Shown one piece after another: positions 44,182 through 53,587 of a stretch of 64,000 nt of DNA. The position numbers and the translations under genes were made by a program. Every line of letters begins with the position of its first letter. Position 1 is the first letter of the stretch. The stretch covers positions 2,218,271 to 2,282,270 of the forward strand of contig CAVUKN010000007.1 in assembly GCA_963742105.1 (NCBI GenBank), in the 5' to 3' direction. The notes under the pieces were generated by a model. It was not told where the DNA came from. It made no database searches and saw only the letters and a program-made list of their open reading frames with translations. Source of the stretch: Gp6-AA40 sp963742105. Lineage in GTDB: Bacteria; Acidobacteriota; Vicinamibacteria; Vicinamibacterales; UBA2999.

Positions 44182-47064
44182 ATGACATCCGAGCGGCAGC
44201 ATCAGGCGGAATCGCTCTTTCACGCGGCGCTCGAGCAACCGCCGGACAAGCGCCGGGATTATCTCCTGCACGCGTGCGGAAGCGACGAGGAGTTGAGGCG
44301 CGAGGTCGAATCACTCCTCGCGGTCGCGAGCGACGCAGACAGTTTCCTCGAATCCGCACCCGCGCCGCCCGTCGGCGACATAACCGGCAAGACCGATGAC
44401 GCGCATTGGGTCAGCGGGACCCGGGTCGGCCCATACATCATCCGGGAACGCATCGGCAACGGTGGCATGGGCGAGGTGTTCCTCGCGCATGACCCCGGTC
44501 TTCGCCGAGACGTCGCCATCAAAGTGCTGTCCTCCTCCTTTGTCAGCAACCGCGACCGGCTCATGCGATTCGAGCGGGAAGCGCGCGCGCTTGCCGCTGT
44601 AAACCATCCTCACATCGGTGCCATTTACCACCTGCAGCTGACTGACCGGGGAGCACCGGCGCTGGTGCTGGAGCTGATCCATGGGGACACGGTCGCCGAA
44701 CGGTTGCGCAGGGGGCCGATACCGATGCAAACGGCGTTCAGCTATGCGCGCCAGATCGCCGAAGCCTTGGATGCGGCACACGACAAGGGCATTGTTCATC
44801 GCGACCTGAAGCCGGCGAATGTAAAGGTCACGCCCCAAGAGGTGGTCAAAGTCCTCGACTTCGGTCTCGCCCGGATGGCTGCTCCCATTGACACCGCTGG
44901 CGCTGCTCACGCGATGACAGCCGAATGGACGCAACCTGGGGCGGTGATGGGGACTGTCGGCTATATGAGCCCTGAGCAAGCCCGTGGCCTGGACGTCGAC
45001 AAACGCGCGGATGTGTGGGCGTTCGGGTGTCTGTTGTACGAGATGCTCTCGGGACGCGCCGCGTTCGCGGGCCCTACCTTCTCGGACACCATTGCTGCTG
45101 TCCTCGAACGCGAGCCCGAGTGGGCCGCGCTGCCGCGATCGACCCCGCCCGATATCCAGCGCCTGCTCGGTCGATGCCTCGAAAAGGATGTGACACGCCG
45201 CCTTCGCGACATCGGCGAGGCGAGAATCGCACTGGACGCGGCGATGCACGGCGCCACGGTGACACAGACGCCTGCGGCATCATCCGCAGCGTCGCGGGCG
45301 ACACGATCTCGACGCCCCCGGTGGACGGTCGCCGCCGTGGCGCTGCTGGTGAGTGTCGGTGCTGCTGCGGCATGGTGGACGCGATCGCCCACGCCTCCGA
45401 CAGACCCCCTGCACGCCGTTCCGTTCACGACGCTGCCAGGCATCGAACGTCATCCGTCGTTTTCGCCGGACGCACGACAGATCGCCTTTACGTGGAACGG
45501 CACGTTGCAGGACAACGGCGACGTGTACGTGCAACAGATTGGCGGCGGCAATCCATTGCGGCTGACGACGAACCCCGCCGAGGACTACACCCCCGCATGG
45601 TCGCCCGACGGACAGTCGATCGCCTTCCTGCGGCGGGAAGGACAGTCGCGCGTCAACGAGCTGCGAATCGTGCCGCCCCTCGGAGGACAAGAAAGGAAAA
45701 TTACAGAACTCCGGCCTCGCGCCGAGTTGCTGCGAGCCTTGTCGATTACCTGGTGCCCTGACTCCAGTTGTTTGGTGGTCACCGACTCGACTGGCGAGAG
45801 CAAACCCGATGCGCTTTTCGTCATCACCGTGGCGACTGGTGAGAAGCGGCAGCTCACGTTTCCTCCCAGCGAGATCGCCACCGACATGACGCCAGCGATT
45901 TCGCCGGACGGGCGATGGCTGGTATTCAGCCGGAATCGAACGCCGATCAATGGTGAACTGTACAGAATGGCACTAGAACCGGGGGTCGTCGCGCGAGACG
46001 ACGCGGAGCCGCTGCGTCTCGGGGCGCTCAAGGGAGCAGATCCGGCCTTCCTCCCAGATTCCCGACGAGTCGTCTTCTCGGCGAAGAGTGCATTGTGGAC
46101 CGTAGACGTGGTTCGCGGTGGGACGCCGGTCCGCGTCGCGTATGTGGGTGAAGATGCCGTGATGCCGACAGTCTCGGGAGTGCTGCGCGGCCAGGAATCG
46201 CGACTCGCGTACGTGCGCAGTTATCAGGATCAGAATATCTGGCGCGTGGACACCACCGGCCCAGGCGCGCGTGCCACGTCATCGCCGGTGCCAGCGATTT
46301 CGTCGAGCCGCGTCGACCTGACGCCGCAGTTCTCGCCCGACGGACGTCGAGTGGCGTTCGCGTCGGCGCGCTCCGGAGAGCTCGAGATTTGGACGGCAGA
46401 TATCGACGGCGGGAACGCGGTCCAGTTAACGACGCAAGCCGCCATTCCGGGCTTTCCCAAGTGGTCGCCCGATGGAAACTTGATCACCTTTCACAGCGAT
46501 CCAACCGGGCGGGCCAAGGTGTACGTCGTTCCCGCGAGCGGTGGCACCCCACGCCCCGCCATCGTCAAAGGCGCTGATGAGTCGTTCCCGTCGTTCTCAC
46601 CGGATGGGCGATGGATCTTCTTTACGGGTGCCGGGGAGCGCGGAGAACCCGCAGCGTGGAGGGTGCCGGTGAATGGCGGCGATCCGATGCCGGTGGGCTC
46701 GCTTCGCGGTACCGTGTTCCTGCCTTCTCCGCAGGGCGATTACCTGTATTTCACCGAGAGCTTCAATCGTCCAAGCACCTTGTGGCGGGCCTCGGTGTCG
46801 ACCGGAACGCCTGAGCGGATTGTCGACGCGATCGTACGGAGCAATTTCACCGTGCTCGGGCCTGGGATCTATTTCATGGACCAGTCCGGAACCGCGACGC
46901 GCCTGCGGTATCTCGATCTGCGATCGAAGGCAGCCACAACGATATTGCCAGACATCGGCGGCGTGGCCTTTGGCTTGACGGCGTCACCAGATGGGCGGCA
47001 CATCCTGTTTACGCGTGTCGACGCGACTGTCGACGACGTCATGCTGGTCGAGCATTTTCAGTAA
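44182..47064 (+). CDS. Serine/threonine kinase with TM span and TolB/WD40-like propeller
   Basis: I prefer the ATG at 44182 (MTSERQHQAESLFHAALEQP), since related kinases start with this helical segment; an in-frame ATG at 44167 is also possible and TACAAT overlaps it. A helical lead (1-75) precedes the kinase: RIGNGGMGEVFLAHD, Lys114 in VAIKVL, IVHRDLKPANV with Asp208, DFG with Asp226, GTVGYMSPEQARG. A span (WTVAAVALLVSVGAAAAWW) follows near residue 380, then the propeller with SFSPDARQIAFTWNG, AWSPDGQSIAFLRR and SFSPDGRWIFFTG. Same receptor type as 39616 with about 960 residues. Confidence 0.9.
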   Translation: MTSERQHQAESLFHAALEQPPDKRRDYLLHACGSDEELRREVESLLAVASDADSFLESAPAPPVGDITGKTDDAHWVSGTRVGPYIIRERIGNGGMGEVFLAHDPGLRRDVAIKVLSSSFVSNRDRLMRFEREARALAAVNHPHIGAIYHLQLTDRGAPALVLELIHGDTVAERLRRGPIPMQTAFSYARQIAEALDAAHDKGIVHRDLKPANVKVTPQEVVKVLDFGLARMAAPIDTAGAAHAMTAEWTQPGAVMGTVGYMSPEQARGLDVDKRADVWAFGCLLYEMLSGRAAFAGPTFSDTIAAVLEREPEWAALPRSTPPDIQRLLGRCLEKDVTRRLRDIGEARIALDAAMHGATVTQTPAASSAASRATRSRRPRWTVAAVALLVSVGAAAAWWTRSPTPPTDPLHAVPFTTLPGIERHPSFSPDARQIAFTWNGTLQDNGDVYVQQIGGGNPLRLTTNPAEDYTPAWSPDGQSIAFLRREGQSRVNELRIVPPLGGQERKITELRPRAELLRALSITWCPDSSCLVVTDSTGESKPDALFVITVATGEKRQLTFPPSEIATDMTPAISPDGRWLVFSRNRTPINGELYRMALEPGVVARDDAEPLRLGALKGADPAFLPDSRRVVFSAKSALWTVDVVRGGTPVRVAYVGEDAVMPTVSGVLRGQESRLAYVRSYQDQNIWRVDTTGPGARATSSPVPAISSSRVDLTPQFSPDGRRVAFASARSGELEIWTADIDGGNAVQLTTQAAIPGFPKWSPDGNLITFHSDPTGRAKVYVVPASGGTPRPAIVKGADESFPSFSPDGRWIFFTGAGERGEPAAWRVPVNGGDPMPVGSLRGTVFLPSPQGDYLYFTESFNRPSTLWRASVSTGTPERIVDAIVRSNFTVLGPGIYFMDQSGTATRLRYLDLRSKAATTILPDIGGVAFGLTASPDGRHILFTRVDATVDDVMLVEHFQ

Positions 47065-47070
47065 CCGGTG

Positions 47071-47667
47071 TCACTCGGATGGGTCGTCCGGCCCGGAGGG
47101 CGCCCGAACGGGTTTCGGTGCCGCAGGTACCGGTAGACCGTTGGTGATGAATCGACGCATGAACTCGCGTTGCGTCGTGGTAAATGAGGCCGGTTCCTTG
47201 AGGTCCGCCTGTGATCGCATGAGTCCGTGATCCGAATGGCCCTGCGCCGGCAGCAGGACGTGACCGATCTCGTGCGCGATCACGCGGGCCAGGATCTTCT
47301 CGAACCGATCGCCGGCAATCAAGGAAAGCCGGTCATAGAACAGGTAGACGCGATGCGCGCGTGTTACGGCGAAACCCAGCACGGCTTTTTGAGGCTGAAG
47401 TCGCGCGCTCATTGCGGCCTCGCGCTCGCCGGTCAGCATGATCACGACCAGCATGTGGGGTAAGCAGCGATTCGCCCACCGAAGCATGATGCCCGCTTCC
47501 GCGTAGATCTGGCTCGCCATCAATGTGGCGGACAGCATGGCCCGGTAGCTTGCCGGGGGCGCATCTTGGATGCAGGCTTCGAGTGTTGGTACCGGCCCGG
47601 CGCCCGCGGTCGCCGCCCTGCTCACGAGCACGATCATCATCCATACCGTTCCGAGTCGGATCGCCAT
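47071..47667 (-). CDS. Secreted metzincin-like metalloprotease
   Basis: A signal peptide (MAIRLGTVWMMIVLVSRAAT) leads to a 198-residue protein. ILARVIAHEIGHVLLPAQGH then SDHGLM has the HExxHxxxxxGH-like zinc site, here HEIGH followed after six residues by GH, and a possible Met-turn in SDHGLM. The length and the motif suit small archaemetzincin- or matrixin-like peptidases of unknown target. It is convergent with the kinase at 44182 and ends 7 bp after its stop. Divergent from the ECF gene at 47749. Confidence 0.75.
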   Translation of the reverse strand: MAIRLGTVWMMIVLVSRAATAGAGPVPTLEACIQDAPPASYRAMLSATLMASQIYAEAGIMLRWANRCLPHMLVVIMLTGEREAAMSARLQPQKAVLGFAVTRAHRVYLFYDRLSLIAGDRFEKILARVIAHEIGHVLLPAQGHSDHGLMRSQADLKEPASFTTTQREFMRRFITNGLPVPAAPKPVRAPSGPDDPSE

Positions 47668-47748
47668 TCGTGCCTCCGCTCGAAGAGGCGGGAACGGACC
47701 ACGAGGCGGGTCATCGGGTCACAATCCGTAAAATAACGGCTCTCTAAG

Positions 47749-48300
47749 ATGGCGGACGACGTGACGACGCTGCTGCTGGCGTGGGCGGAAGGCTCGGACG
47801 CGGCCTTCGAACGGCTGCTGCCGATGGTGCAAACCGAGCTGCACCGGATCGCGAAGGCGTATATGCAGGGTGAGCGGGCCGGCCACAGTCTCCAGGCGAC
47901 GGCACTGGTGAATGAGGCATACCTGCGACTGGTCGACAGCCGCCGCGTGCGCTGGCAGGACCGCGCGCATTTCCTGGCGATGTCAGCCCGATTGATGCGC
48001 CGCGTCTTGGTCGATCACGCGCGTTCGAGGGGGTATCAAAAGCGTGGGGGCGGTGCGATCCGAGTCACCCTCGCCGAGGACGTCGCGCTGGAAGCGCGTG
48101 ACGAAGATGTGATCGCCCTCGACGACGCGATTCAGGCGTTGGCGACCGTCGACCCCCGCAAGGCACAAGTGGTCGAGATGCGGTTCTTTGGAGGCTTGAG
48201 TGTCGAGGAGGCCGCCGGCGTCCTCAACGTGTCCCCAGAGACCGTCAAACGCGACTGGCGATATGCGAAAGCCTGGCTGTTGCGACGACTTCGCGCGTAG
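47749..48300 (+). CDS. ECF sigma factor (TIGR02999 type)
   Basis: The 183-residue protein has the pattern of the TIGR02999 sigma family: VTTLLLAWAEGSDAAFERLL, ELHRIAKAYMQGERAGHSLQ, ATALVNEAYLRLVDSRRVRW and HFLAMSARLMRRVLVDHARS in region 2, and KAQVVEMRFFGGLSVEEAAG then LNVSPETVKRDWRYAKAWLL in region 4. These factors typically lie near kinase receptors in acidobacteria and planctomycetes. Here the kinase partner is not downstream, unlike 49469. TAAAAT lies 14 nt before the ATG. Highly similar to the factor at 49469. Confidence 0.88.
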   Translation: MADDVTTLLLAWAEGSDAAFERLLPMVQTELHRIAKAYMQGERAGHSLQATALVNEAYLRLVDSRRVRWQDRAHFLAMSARLMRRVLVDHARSRGYQKRGGGAIRVTLAEDVALEARDEDVIALDDAIQALATVDPRKAQVVEMRFFGGLSVEEAAGVLNVSPETVKRDWRYAKAWLLRRLRA

Positions 48301-48494
48301 GGTAAGGAAAGGTCACGCGTTGTGCCCACCGCCGAGTACCAGGGAATGGGATCGTTCGCATCGGCTCCGATACGATTACCAACGCCCCTGCTGCTTTCCA
48401 CTTTTTCGTCGTTTATGTGAGGTGCGATACGCGAAGTTCAGCGAACGCTTCCCGTCCGATACGCTGGACAGCACGACAACTTTCTATGCTCCGG

Positions 48495-48551
48495 GGCTCC
48501 GCGTGTGTGCGCTCCGCTTATAGAAGCGGAGTGGCGCACAGACACAGGGAG
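48495..48551. repeat. Hairpin repeat family C, copy 2
   Basis: GTGCGCTCCGCTT pairs with AAGCGGA and GCGCAC across a GTG bulge, apex TATAGAA. The upper stem differs from copy 1 (TCCGCTT against CCTCCT) but stays paired. The flanking CACAGGGAG is shared. Confidence 0.6.
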
Positions 48552-48758
48552 AGGCTGTCCAGCTCCATGCGGCGATGTGCCCACCTTCGGACACCGGTCG
48601 TCTCGCGAGGCCGAACAGCGCATCGCGCCGATCGATACGATCCCGGGGTATTGCTTGTAGCTCGACGAGCGGCATGCTTTCACCCGCGCGAGATCGCTCG
48701 TGTCATCGAAACAGAGCAGGCAGGCATCAGCCAGCCTGCCCGATCTCCCGTGTACCTT

Positions 48759-49259
48759 CTACTTGCGTGCCGACCGCCGAGAGATGTTCGCGCCGTATGA
48801 CCCAGGACCGGTTGCGATGGTGGCAATGGACTCGCCGTCGGTCGCGATGAAGAGACCGAAGGTTGGGCCACCGATTACGGTCAGACTGCCCGTACAGTCC
48901 GCATTGACCGAGTAGCTGATAGGAGAGACGACGTTTTCCAGCGCGATCTGGCCGCCAAGGCGGCCAGTGATGACGTCGGTCCCCGTACCGTCTCCATTGA
49001 AGACATGAAATCCCGCATAGGCCGATAGCGTCGGCTGTTCGACAGCTGGGGGGAGCAGCGTTCCGGCGTCGGCGAACAGATACTGTCCTTTCAGCGTGGC
49101 GAGCGTGCACCCTCGCACGTGCGCATCGTCGTTTGATGCGGCGAGCGTGCCCGAGAAGCTCAGTCCAGCGATGACGACGAGGCCGGTCCCAACGGCGATG
49201 GCCATCGTTCGGCGGAAGAACCCGGATCTGCTGCGGAGAGGGGTGGTGTAATCGAACAT
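48759..49259 (-). CDS. Secreted protein of unknown function
   Basis: The 166-residue protein has a longer positively charged lead before the signal hydrophobic core (TMAIAVGTGLVVIAGLSFSG), then a mature beta-rich part with GCTLATLKGQYLFADAGTLL, AGFHVFNGDGTGTDVITGRL and NADCTGSLTVIGGPTFGLFI. The C-x-x-x-x-L-KGQY-F start and N-x-D-C-T-G pair recur in small secreted acidobacterial proteins with two cysteines likely to be bonded. No activity can be given. Divergent from the ECF factor at 49469. Confidence 0.65.
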   Translation of the reverse strand: MFDYTTPLRSRSGFFRRTMAIAVGTGLVVIAGLSFSGTLAASNDDAHVRGCTLATLKGQYLFADAGTLLPPAVEQPTLSAYAGFHVFNGDGTGTDVITGRLGGQIALENVVSPISYSVNADCTGSLTVIGGPTFGLFIATDGESIATIATGPGSYGANISRRSARK

Positions 49260-49468
49260 AATTGGTCTCCTTGGGTGTCGCCGGATCTGGCGACGGATTT
49301 TGAGGCGGCCTCATCGAGGGTCAACCTGGCACTGCCCGTCCTGCCGGACCGGGTGATTCCGGTCCTCGCTCGGAGAGGCGAGAACTCCGGGCGAAAACTT
49401 GAACACGCCTGAAATCGACCGAAAAACCGCATCTCGACGCCGGTCCGACGGGAGCGCGCTGGCGTAGA

Positions 49469-50056
49469 ATGAGCGGGTTGGGCGCGGCGGCTAATCCGAC
49501 GACCCTCTTACTGGCGTGGGGACGTGGCGACGAAACCGCGCTGGATCAACTGATACCTCTCGTCCATGATGAGCTGCGCCGGCTGGCGCGGCGGCACATG
49601 GCCGGCGAGCGCGCCGGGCATACGCTCCAGGCAACCGCGCTCGTCAACGAGGCGTACCTCCGGTTGATCGAGGTCAATCAGGTGCGGTGGCAGAACCGCG
49701 CGCACTTCTTCGCGATGGCGTCGAGGGTGATGCGGCGCATCCTGGTGGATGCCGCCCGGGCCCGTGGGTATCAGAAACGGGGTGCCGGCGCCGAGAAGAT
49801 ATCGCTGGACGAAGCGCTCCTCGTCTCGGGCGAGCCCCGCCAGGACTTGATCACGCTCGACGATGCCCTGAATGCGCTGGCGGCGTTCGATCTGCGAAAG
49901 AGTCAGGTGGTGGAAATGCGATTCTTCGGCGGACTGAGCGTCGAGGAGACCGCCGAGGCGCTCCACGTGTCCGCGGATACGGTGATGCGTGATTGGCGGC
50001 TGGCGAAGGCGTGGCTAGTGCGGGAGCTGAGCGGTGAACAGCTCGAGGGCGGCTGA
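49469..50056 (+). CDS. ECF sigma factor (TIGR02999 type)
   Basis: A 195-residue protein with ELRRLARRHMAGERAGHTLQ, ATALVNEAYLRLIEVNQVRW, FFAMASRVMRRILVDAARAR in region 2 and KSQVVEMRFFGGLSVEETAE then ADTVMRDWRLAKAWLVREL in region 4. The kinase gene at 50117 follows 60 bp later, the typical sigma-kinase pair. TAGAAT overlaps the ATG at 49469; a TTG at 49478 lies near the predicted transcription start and is an alternative leaderless start. The regulator is expected to respond to the neighbouring kinase or its signal. Confidence 0.9.
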   Translation: MSGLGAAANPTTLLLAWGRGDETALDQLIPLVHDELRRLARRHMAGERAGHTLQATALVNEAYLRLIEVNQVRWQNRAHFFAMASRVMRRILVDAARARGYQKRGAGAEKISLDEALLVSGEPRQDLITLDDALNALAAFDLRKSQVVEMRFFGGLSVEETAEALHVSADTVMRDWRLAKAWLVRELSGEQLEGG

Positions 50057-50116
50057 CCGCTGGGAGGCGTTTGATCAATTCGACCAACGCGCAATCGGGC
50101 GATTGTCCAATGAGCG

Positions 50117-53038
50117 ATGATGGATCCTGAGCGCTGGCGTCGGATTGAAGAACTGTACCAGTCGGCCGTCGACTCCGACCTGGCCGGACGGGCGACGCTT
50201 CTCGCAAACGCCGATCCGGAGATGCGTCGCGAGGTCGAGTCGCTGCTGGCGCAACCCACGGCAGATACCCCGCTGGATCAGTCAGCGCTTTCCGCGCTGA
50301 ATCCCCTGCACGTGGAGACCGGCGCGCTCGTCGGCCCCTATCGCATCGAGGGACTGCTCGGCGAAGGCGGGATGGGCGTCGTCTACCGGGCGTTCGACCC
50401 GAAGCTGCAGCGTCCCGTCGCCGTCAAACTCCTGCCGGACCTCGCCGACGCCGCTGCGCGCCATCGATTTCAGCGCGAGGCGCGAACCGTCACGGCGCTC
50501 AATCATCCACACATTCTCACGGTATATGACGTCGGCGAGCACGATGGTCGGCAGTACCTGGTCACGGAACTGGTCGATGGCGGAACGCTTCGCAGCTGGG
50601 CGGAGGCGGACAAACGGTCGTCGCGACAGATTGTCGACGTGCTCGTCGGCGTGGCCGATGGGCTCGCGGCCGCGCATGACGCCGGGATCATCCACCGCGA
50701 CGTCAAACCCGAGAACATCCTGATTGCGAAGAACGGCTACGCGAAGCTGGCCGACTTCGGGTTGGCCAAGCTGTTTCAACCTGGCGCCGACCCCACCTCG
50801 ACGCGCAGCCTGGCGATCGCGCCCACCCGCCCCGGGATGATTGCCGGAACCATTGGCTATATGTCGCCCGAGCAGGCATCCGGGCACCCGGTCGACGCCC
50901 GCAGCGACATCTTTTCCTTCGGGGCGGTCCTGTACGAGCTCTTCGCCGGGCAACGGCCGTTCTCCGCCAGGTCCGATCTCGAAGAGCTGCAGCGGATTGT
51001 TCACGGCACGCCGGAGCCGCTGACCGGAGACATCCCCGTGCGGCTGCGCATGGTCGTTGAAAAGGCACTCGAGAACGATCCGGCCGAACGCTACCAGACG
51101 GCGCGGGAGATGGTCATCGACCTGCGCCGTGCGTCCCGCCAGACCGGCAGCGGTGACGCGGCGGAAGCCCGGTCACCAGACAAAACCGGTGATGGCTCGC
51201 GAGCGCCGGAGATCATGTCCGATCCAGACGCTCGACCACCTCGTCAGTCGCGCCTCCCCCGGCGCGCAGCAGCCGTCTGGTTCCTCGGCGGCGTTTCTAT
51301 CGCCACCGCAGTCGCACTCGCGCTCGTTCAGGCGCGCCAGACGCCGGCGAACTTCGGGCCAGTCCGTGTGCAGATTGATCCCGGGATACGCCTGTCGGAA
51401 ACGTCCGCGTTCGCGATTTCTCCCGACGGTCGACACCTTGTGTTCGCCGGCACGGGTGCTGATGGCATCGCGCGCCTGTGGATTCGGAGCATGGATGCGC
51501 AAGCGGCACAACCGATGTCGGGGTCGGAAGTCGGCGGCCTGACGCCGTCCCTGTTCTGGTCTCCTGACAGTCGATTCATCGCGTTCGACGCCGCCGGACA
51601 GCTCAAGAAGATCGACGTGAGGGGTGGCGCACCACAAAAGGTGTGCGACCTGCCCACGCTGGCAGTGGGAGGGACATGGAACCGCGACGATGTGATCATC
51701 GTGGGAAGCCCGAACCGAGGCCTCATACGATGCCCGGCTTCGGGCGGCCCAGCATCTGTTGTCACACAGCCGGATCCGTCCCGAGGAGGGAGCGCTCACG
51801 TCCTGCCGTCCTTTCTGCCTGACGGCCGGCATCTTCTTTACTTGAGCGTTTCGAGAAGCGCACCGGAGATGACCGGCGTCTACGTGCGGGCGCTCGATGC
51901 CAAGCCCGAGGAGCCCACCTCCCATCGCATCCTGACCACCGGCTTTGGTGCAACCTATGTCCCCGACGCCGCGCCGGGCATTGGCCGCCTGCTCTTTGTC
52001 CGGGATGCGACGCTGTTCGCGCAGCCGTTCGATGCGGGGCGGCTGCAGCTTTCCGGCGATGCCGTCCGCGTCGCCGAGCCCGTCGGCTCGTTTCTGGACT
52101 GGGCCTTCTTCTCGGCCTCGACCAACGGTGTCCTCGTCTTCATTGGGCCGCATGAAGACCGCCAGCTCACGTGGTTCGACCGTGGAGGCAAAATCCTCGG
52201 CCCCGCGAGCGAACCAGGTCGATACAGCGGGCTGACGCTCGGGCCGAGCGAAACGCGGGCTGTCGTGGTCAAGCAAGCCGATCAGGCAACAGCCGATCAA
52301 GATCTCTGGGTCATGGAGCTGTCCCAATCGAGGTCCTCGAGGCTGACCTTCGATTCGAGACTCGAAGAATCCCCGGTGTGGTCCCACGATGGCAGACGGG
52401 TGTTCTTCACAGGTACAGGGACGGCCGGATCCCTCTTCGAACAGTCACTGAGCGGAACAGATCCCGCGCAGCTCCTGCTCCAGAACGAGGAGCACAAGGT
52501 TCCGACCAGCGCGTCATCCGATGGCCGTTTTCTGCTGTACAGCTCCGTGAGCCAGGGACCGACACAATTCGATCTGTGGGTGCTCCCCTTGAAGGGTGAT
52601 CGCAAGCCGTTTCCGTTCCTGCGCCGCGAACACAATCAAGAGCAGGGTCAGTTCTCACCTGACGGGCGTTGGGTCGCGTACGTCTCGGATGAATCCGGTC
52701 GCGACGAGGTCCTCGTACGCCCGTTCATCGCCGGCGCGGCAGGCGCGGATGAGAGCTCGGCGATCTCGAAAGGTGGCGGCACCTCGCCGCGCTGGAGGGG
52801 AGATGGCAAGGAGCTCTTCTATCTCTCGCCGAACGGAACCGTCACATCAGTCGCCTTTGCCGCCGACCGCGGCGTTCCCATCGGCCCTTCGAGAGCCCTG
52901 TTCCAGGTCCCTGGAGCCGATACCGCGTGGGTTGTCACCAGGGACGGCGAACGGTTTCTGCTCGCCGTGCCTGCCGGGCACGCCACACCGTCGCCGTTCT
53001 CGGTCGTGTTCAACTGGCTGGCGGCTGTGAAGCGATAG
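50117..53038 (+). CDS. Serine/threonine kinase with TM span and TolB/WD40-like propeller
   Basis: The 973-residue protein begins with a helical lead (MMDPERWRRIEELYQSAVDS). The kinase domain has LLGEGGMGVVYRAFDPK, Lys104 in VAVKLL, IIHRDVKPENI with Asp195, DFG with Asp213, GTIGYMSPEQASG. A span (AAAVWFLGGVSIATAVALAL) near residue 385 precedes the propeller with FWSPDSRFIAFDAAGQLKKI, VWSHDGRRVFFTGTGTAG and QFSPDGRWVAYVSDESGRDE. Downstream of the ECF factor at 49469 and probably co-transcribed (60 bp gap). Third receptor of the block. Confidence 0.9.
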   Translation: MMDPERWRRIEELYQSAVDSDLAGRATLLANADPEMRREVESLLAQPTADTPLDQSALSALNPLHVETGALVGPYRIEGLLGEGGMGVVYRAFDPKLQRPVAVKLLPDLADAAARHRFQREARTVTALNHPHILTVYDVGEHDGRQYLVTELVDGGTLRSWAEADKRSSRQIVDVLVGVADGLAAAHDAGIIHRDVKPENILIAKNGYAKLADFGLAKLFQPGADPTSTRSLAIAPTRPGMIAGTIGYMSPEQASGHPVDARSDIFSFGAVLYELFAGQRPFSARSDLEELQRIVHGTPEPLTGDIPVRLRMVVEKALENDPAERYQTAREMVIDLRRASRQTGSGDAAEARSPDKTGDGSRAPEIMSDPDARPPRQSRLPRRAAAVWFLGGVSIATAVALALVQARQTPANFGPVRVQIDPGIRLSETSAFAISPDGRHLVFAGTGADGIARLWIRSMDAQAAQPMSGSEVGGLTPSLFWSPDSRFIAFDAAGQLKKIDVRGGAPQKVCDLPTLAVGGTWNRDDVIIVGSPNRGLIRCPASGGPASVVTQPDPSRGGSAHVLPSFLPDGRHLLYLSVSRSAPEMTGVYVRALDAKPEEPTSHRILTTGFGATYVPDAAPGIGRLLFVRDATLFAQPFDAGRLQLSGDAVRVAEPVGSFLDWAFFSASTNGVLVFIGPHEDRQLTWFDRGGKILGPASEPGRYSGLTLGPSETRAVVVKQADQATADQDLWVMELSQSRSSRLTFDSRLEESPVWSHDGRRVFFTGTGTAGSLFEQSLSGTDPAQLLLQNEEHKVPTSASSDGRFLLYSSVSQGPTQFDLWVLPLKGDRKPFPFLRREHNQEQGQFSPDGRWVAYVSDESGRDEVLVRPFIAGAAGADESSAISKGGGTSPRWRGDGKELFYLSPNGTVTSVAFAADRGVPIGPSRALFQVPGADTAWVVTRDGERFLLAVPAGHATPSPFSVVFNWLAAVKR

Positions 53039-53107
53039 TGCCCCTCACGGCGTCCTTCTCGGGTCCTGAATCCTTGAAAAGCCGAACGAATTCACCTCGC
53101 TACTGCA

Positions 53108-53129
53108 GGCCCGACCTTCAGGCCGGGCG
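53108..53129 (+). terminator. Possible hairpin terminator after the kinase gene
   Basis: GCCCG at 53109-53113 pairs with CGGGC at 53124-53128, extended by CC/GG around a TTCA loop with one A-C mismatch. It lies 70 bp after the kinase stop; no T-run follows. Confidence 0.3.
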
Positions 53130-53252
53130 TCCTTCGCGCAATGCAGAAACTCACATCCGCAAGCGCGAGGCCGAACTCGCACAGAAGAAGCGGCGGGCCG
53201 CCCCGTGAGCGGCGCCGTCTATCCGTCCGTCGACAGCGTGTCCAGATTTCTA

Positions 53253-53360
53253 CCTAACTGGCCCAACTGTCCTAACAGTTTCTATCCGGATGAAATCCGA
53301 GGAACAGAAATAGACGAACGGGTAGAAAGTCTCGGTCCGGTTAGGCCAGCTGGGACACTG
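53253..53360. repeat. Nonamer-palindrome family A, copy 3
   Basis: Units CCTAACTG, GCCCAACTG, TCCTAACAG then TTTCTATCCGG form the left arm. The right arm (53320-53354), read on the minus strand, is CCCAGCTGGCCTAACCGG and ACCGAGACTTTCTACCCG, about 70 percent identical to the left. The central 30 bp is A-rich and includes ACAGAAAT. Confidence 0.65.
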
Positions 53361-53587
53361 AGGCGGGCTGATTAGTGTCTCCAAAGTGATCAGACGCGGT
53401 GTCACATGGCAACCGTCGCCATCATCCGTTCGCACCGAACGGAATCGTAGGTGGTCCAGACGCCAGCAGTTTTAGGGGACTCGTATCTTTCACAGCGTGG
53501 ATCAGGAACACGCGTGTCCGCGCTGACCCCTGCTATATACTCCGGCGGCACAGGTACGGCTCGCGCCAAGCGCATCATGGAGGACGT

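Noticed and set aside
53399..53587. Upstream extension of the secreted protein at 53588
   Set aside because: No signal peptide in the extension and a strong GGAGG site lies just before 53588.
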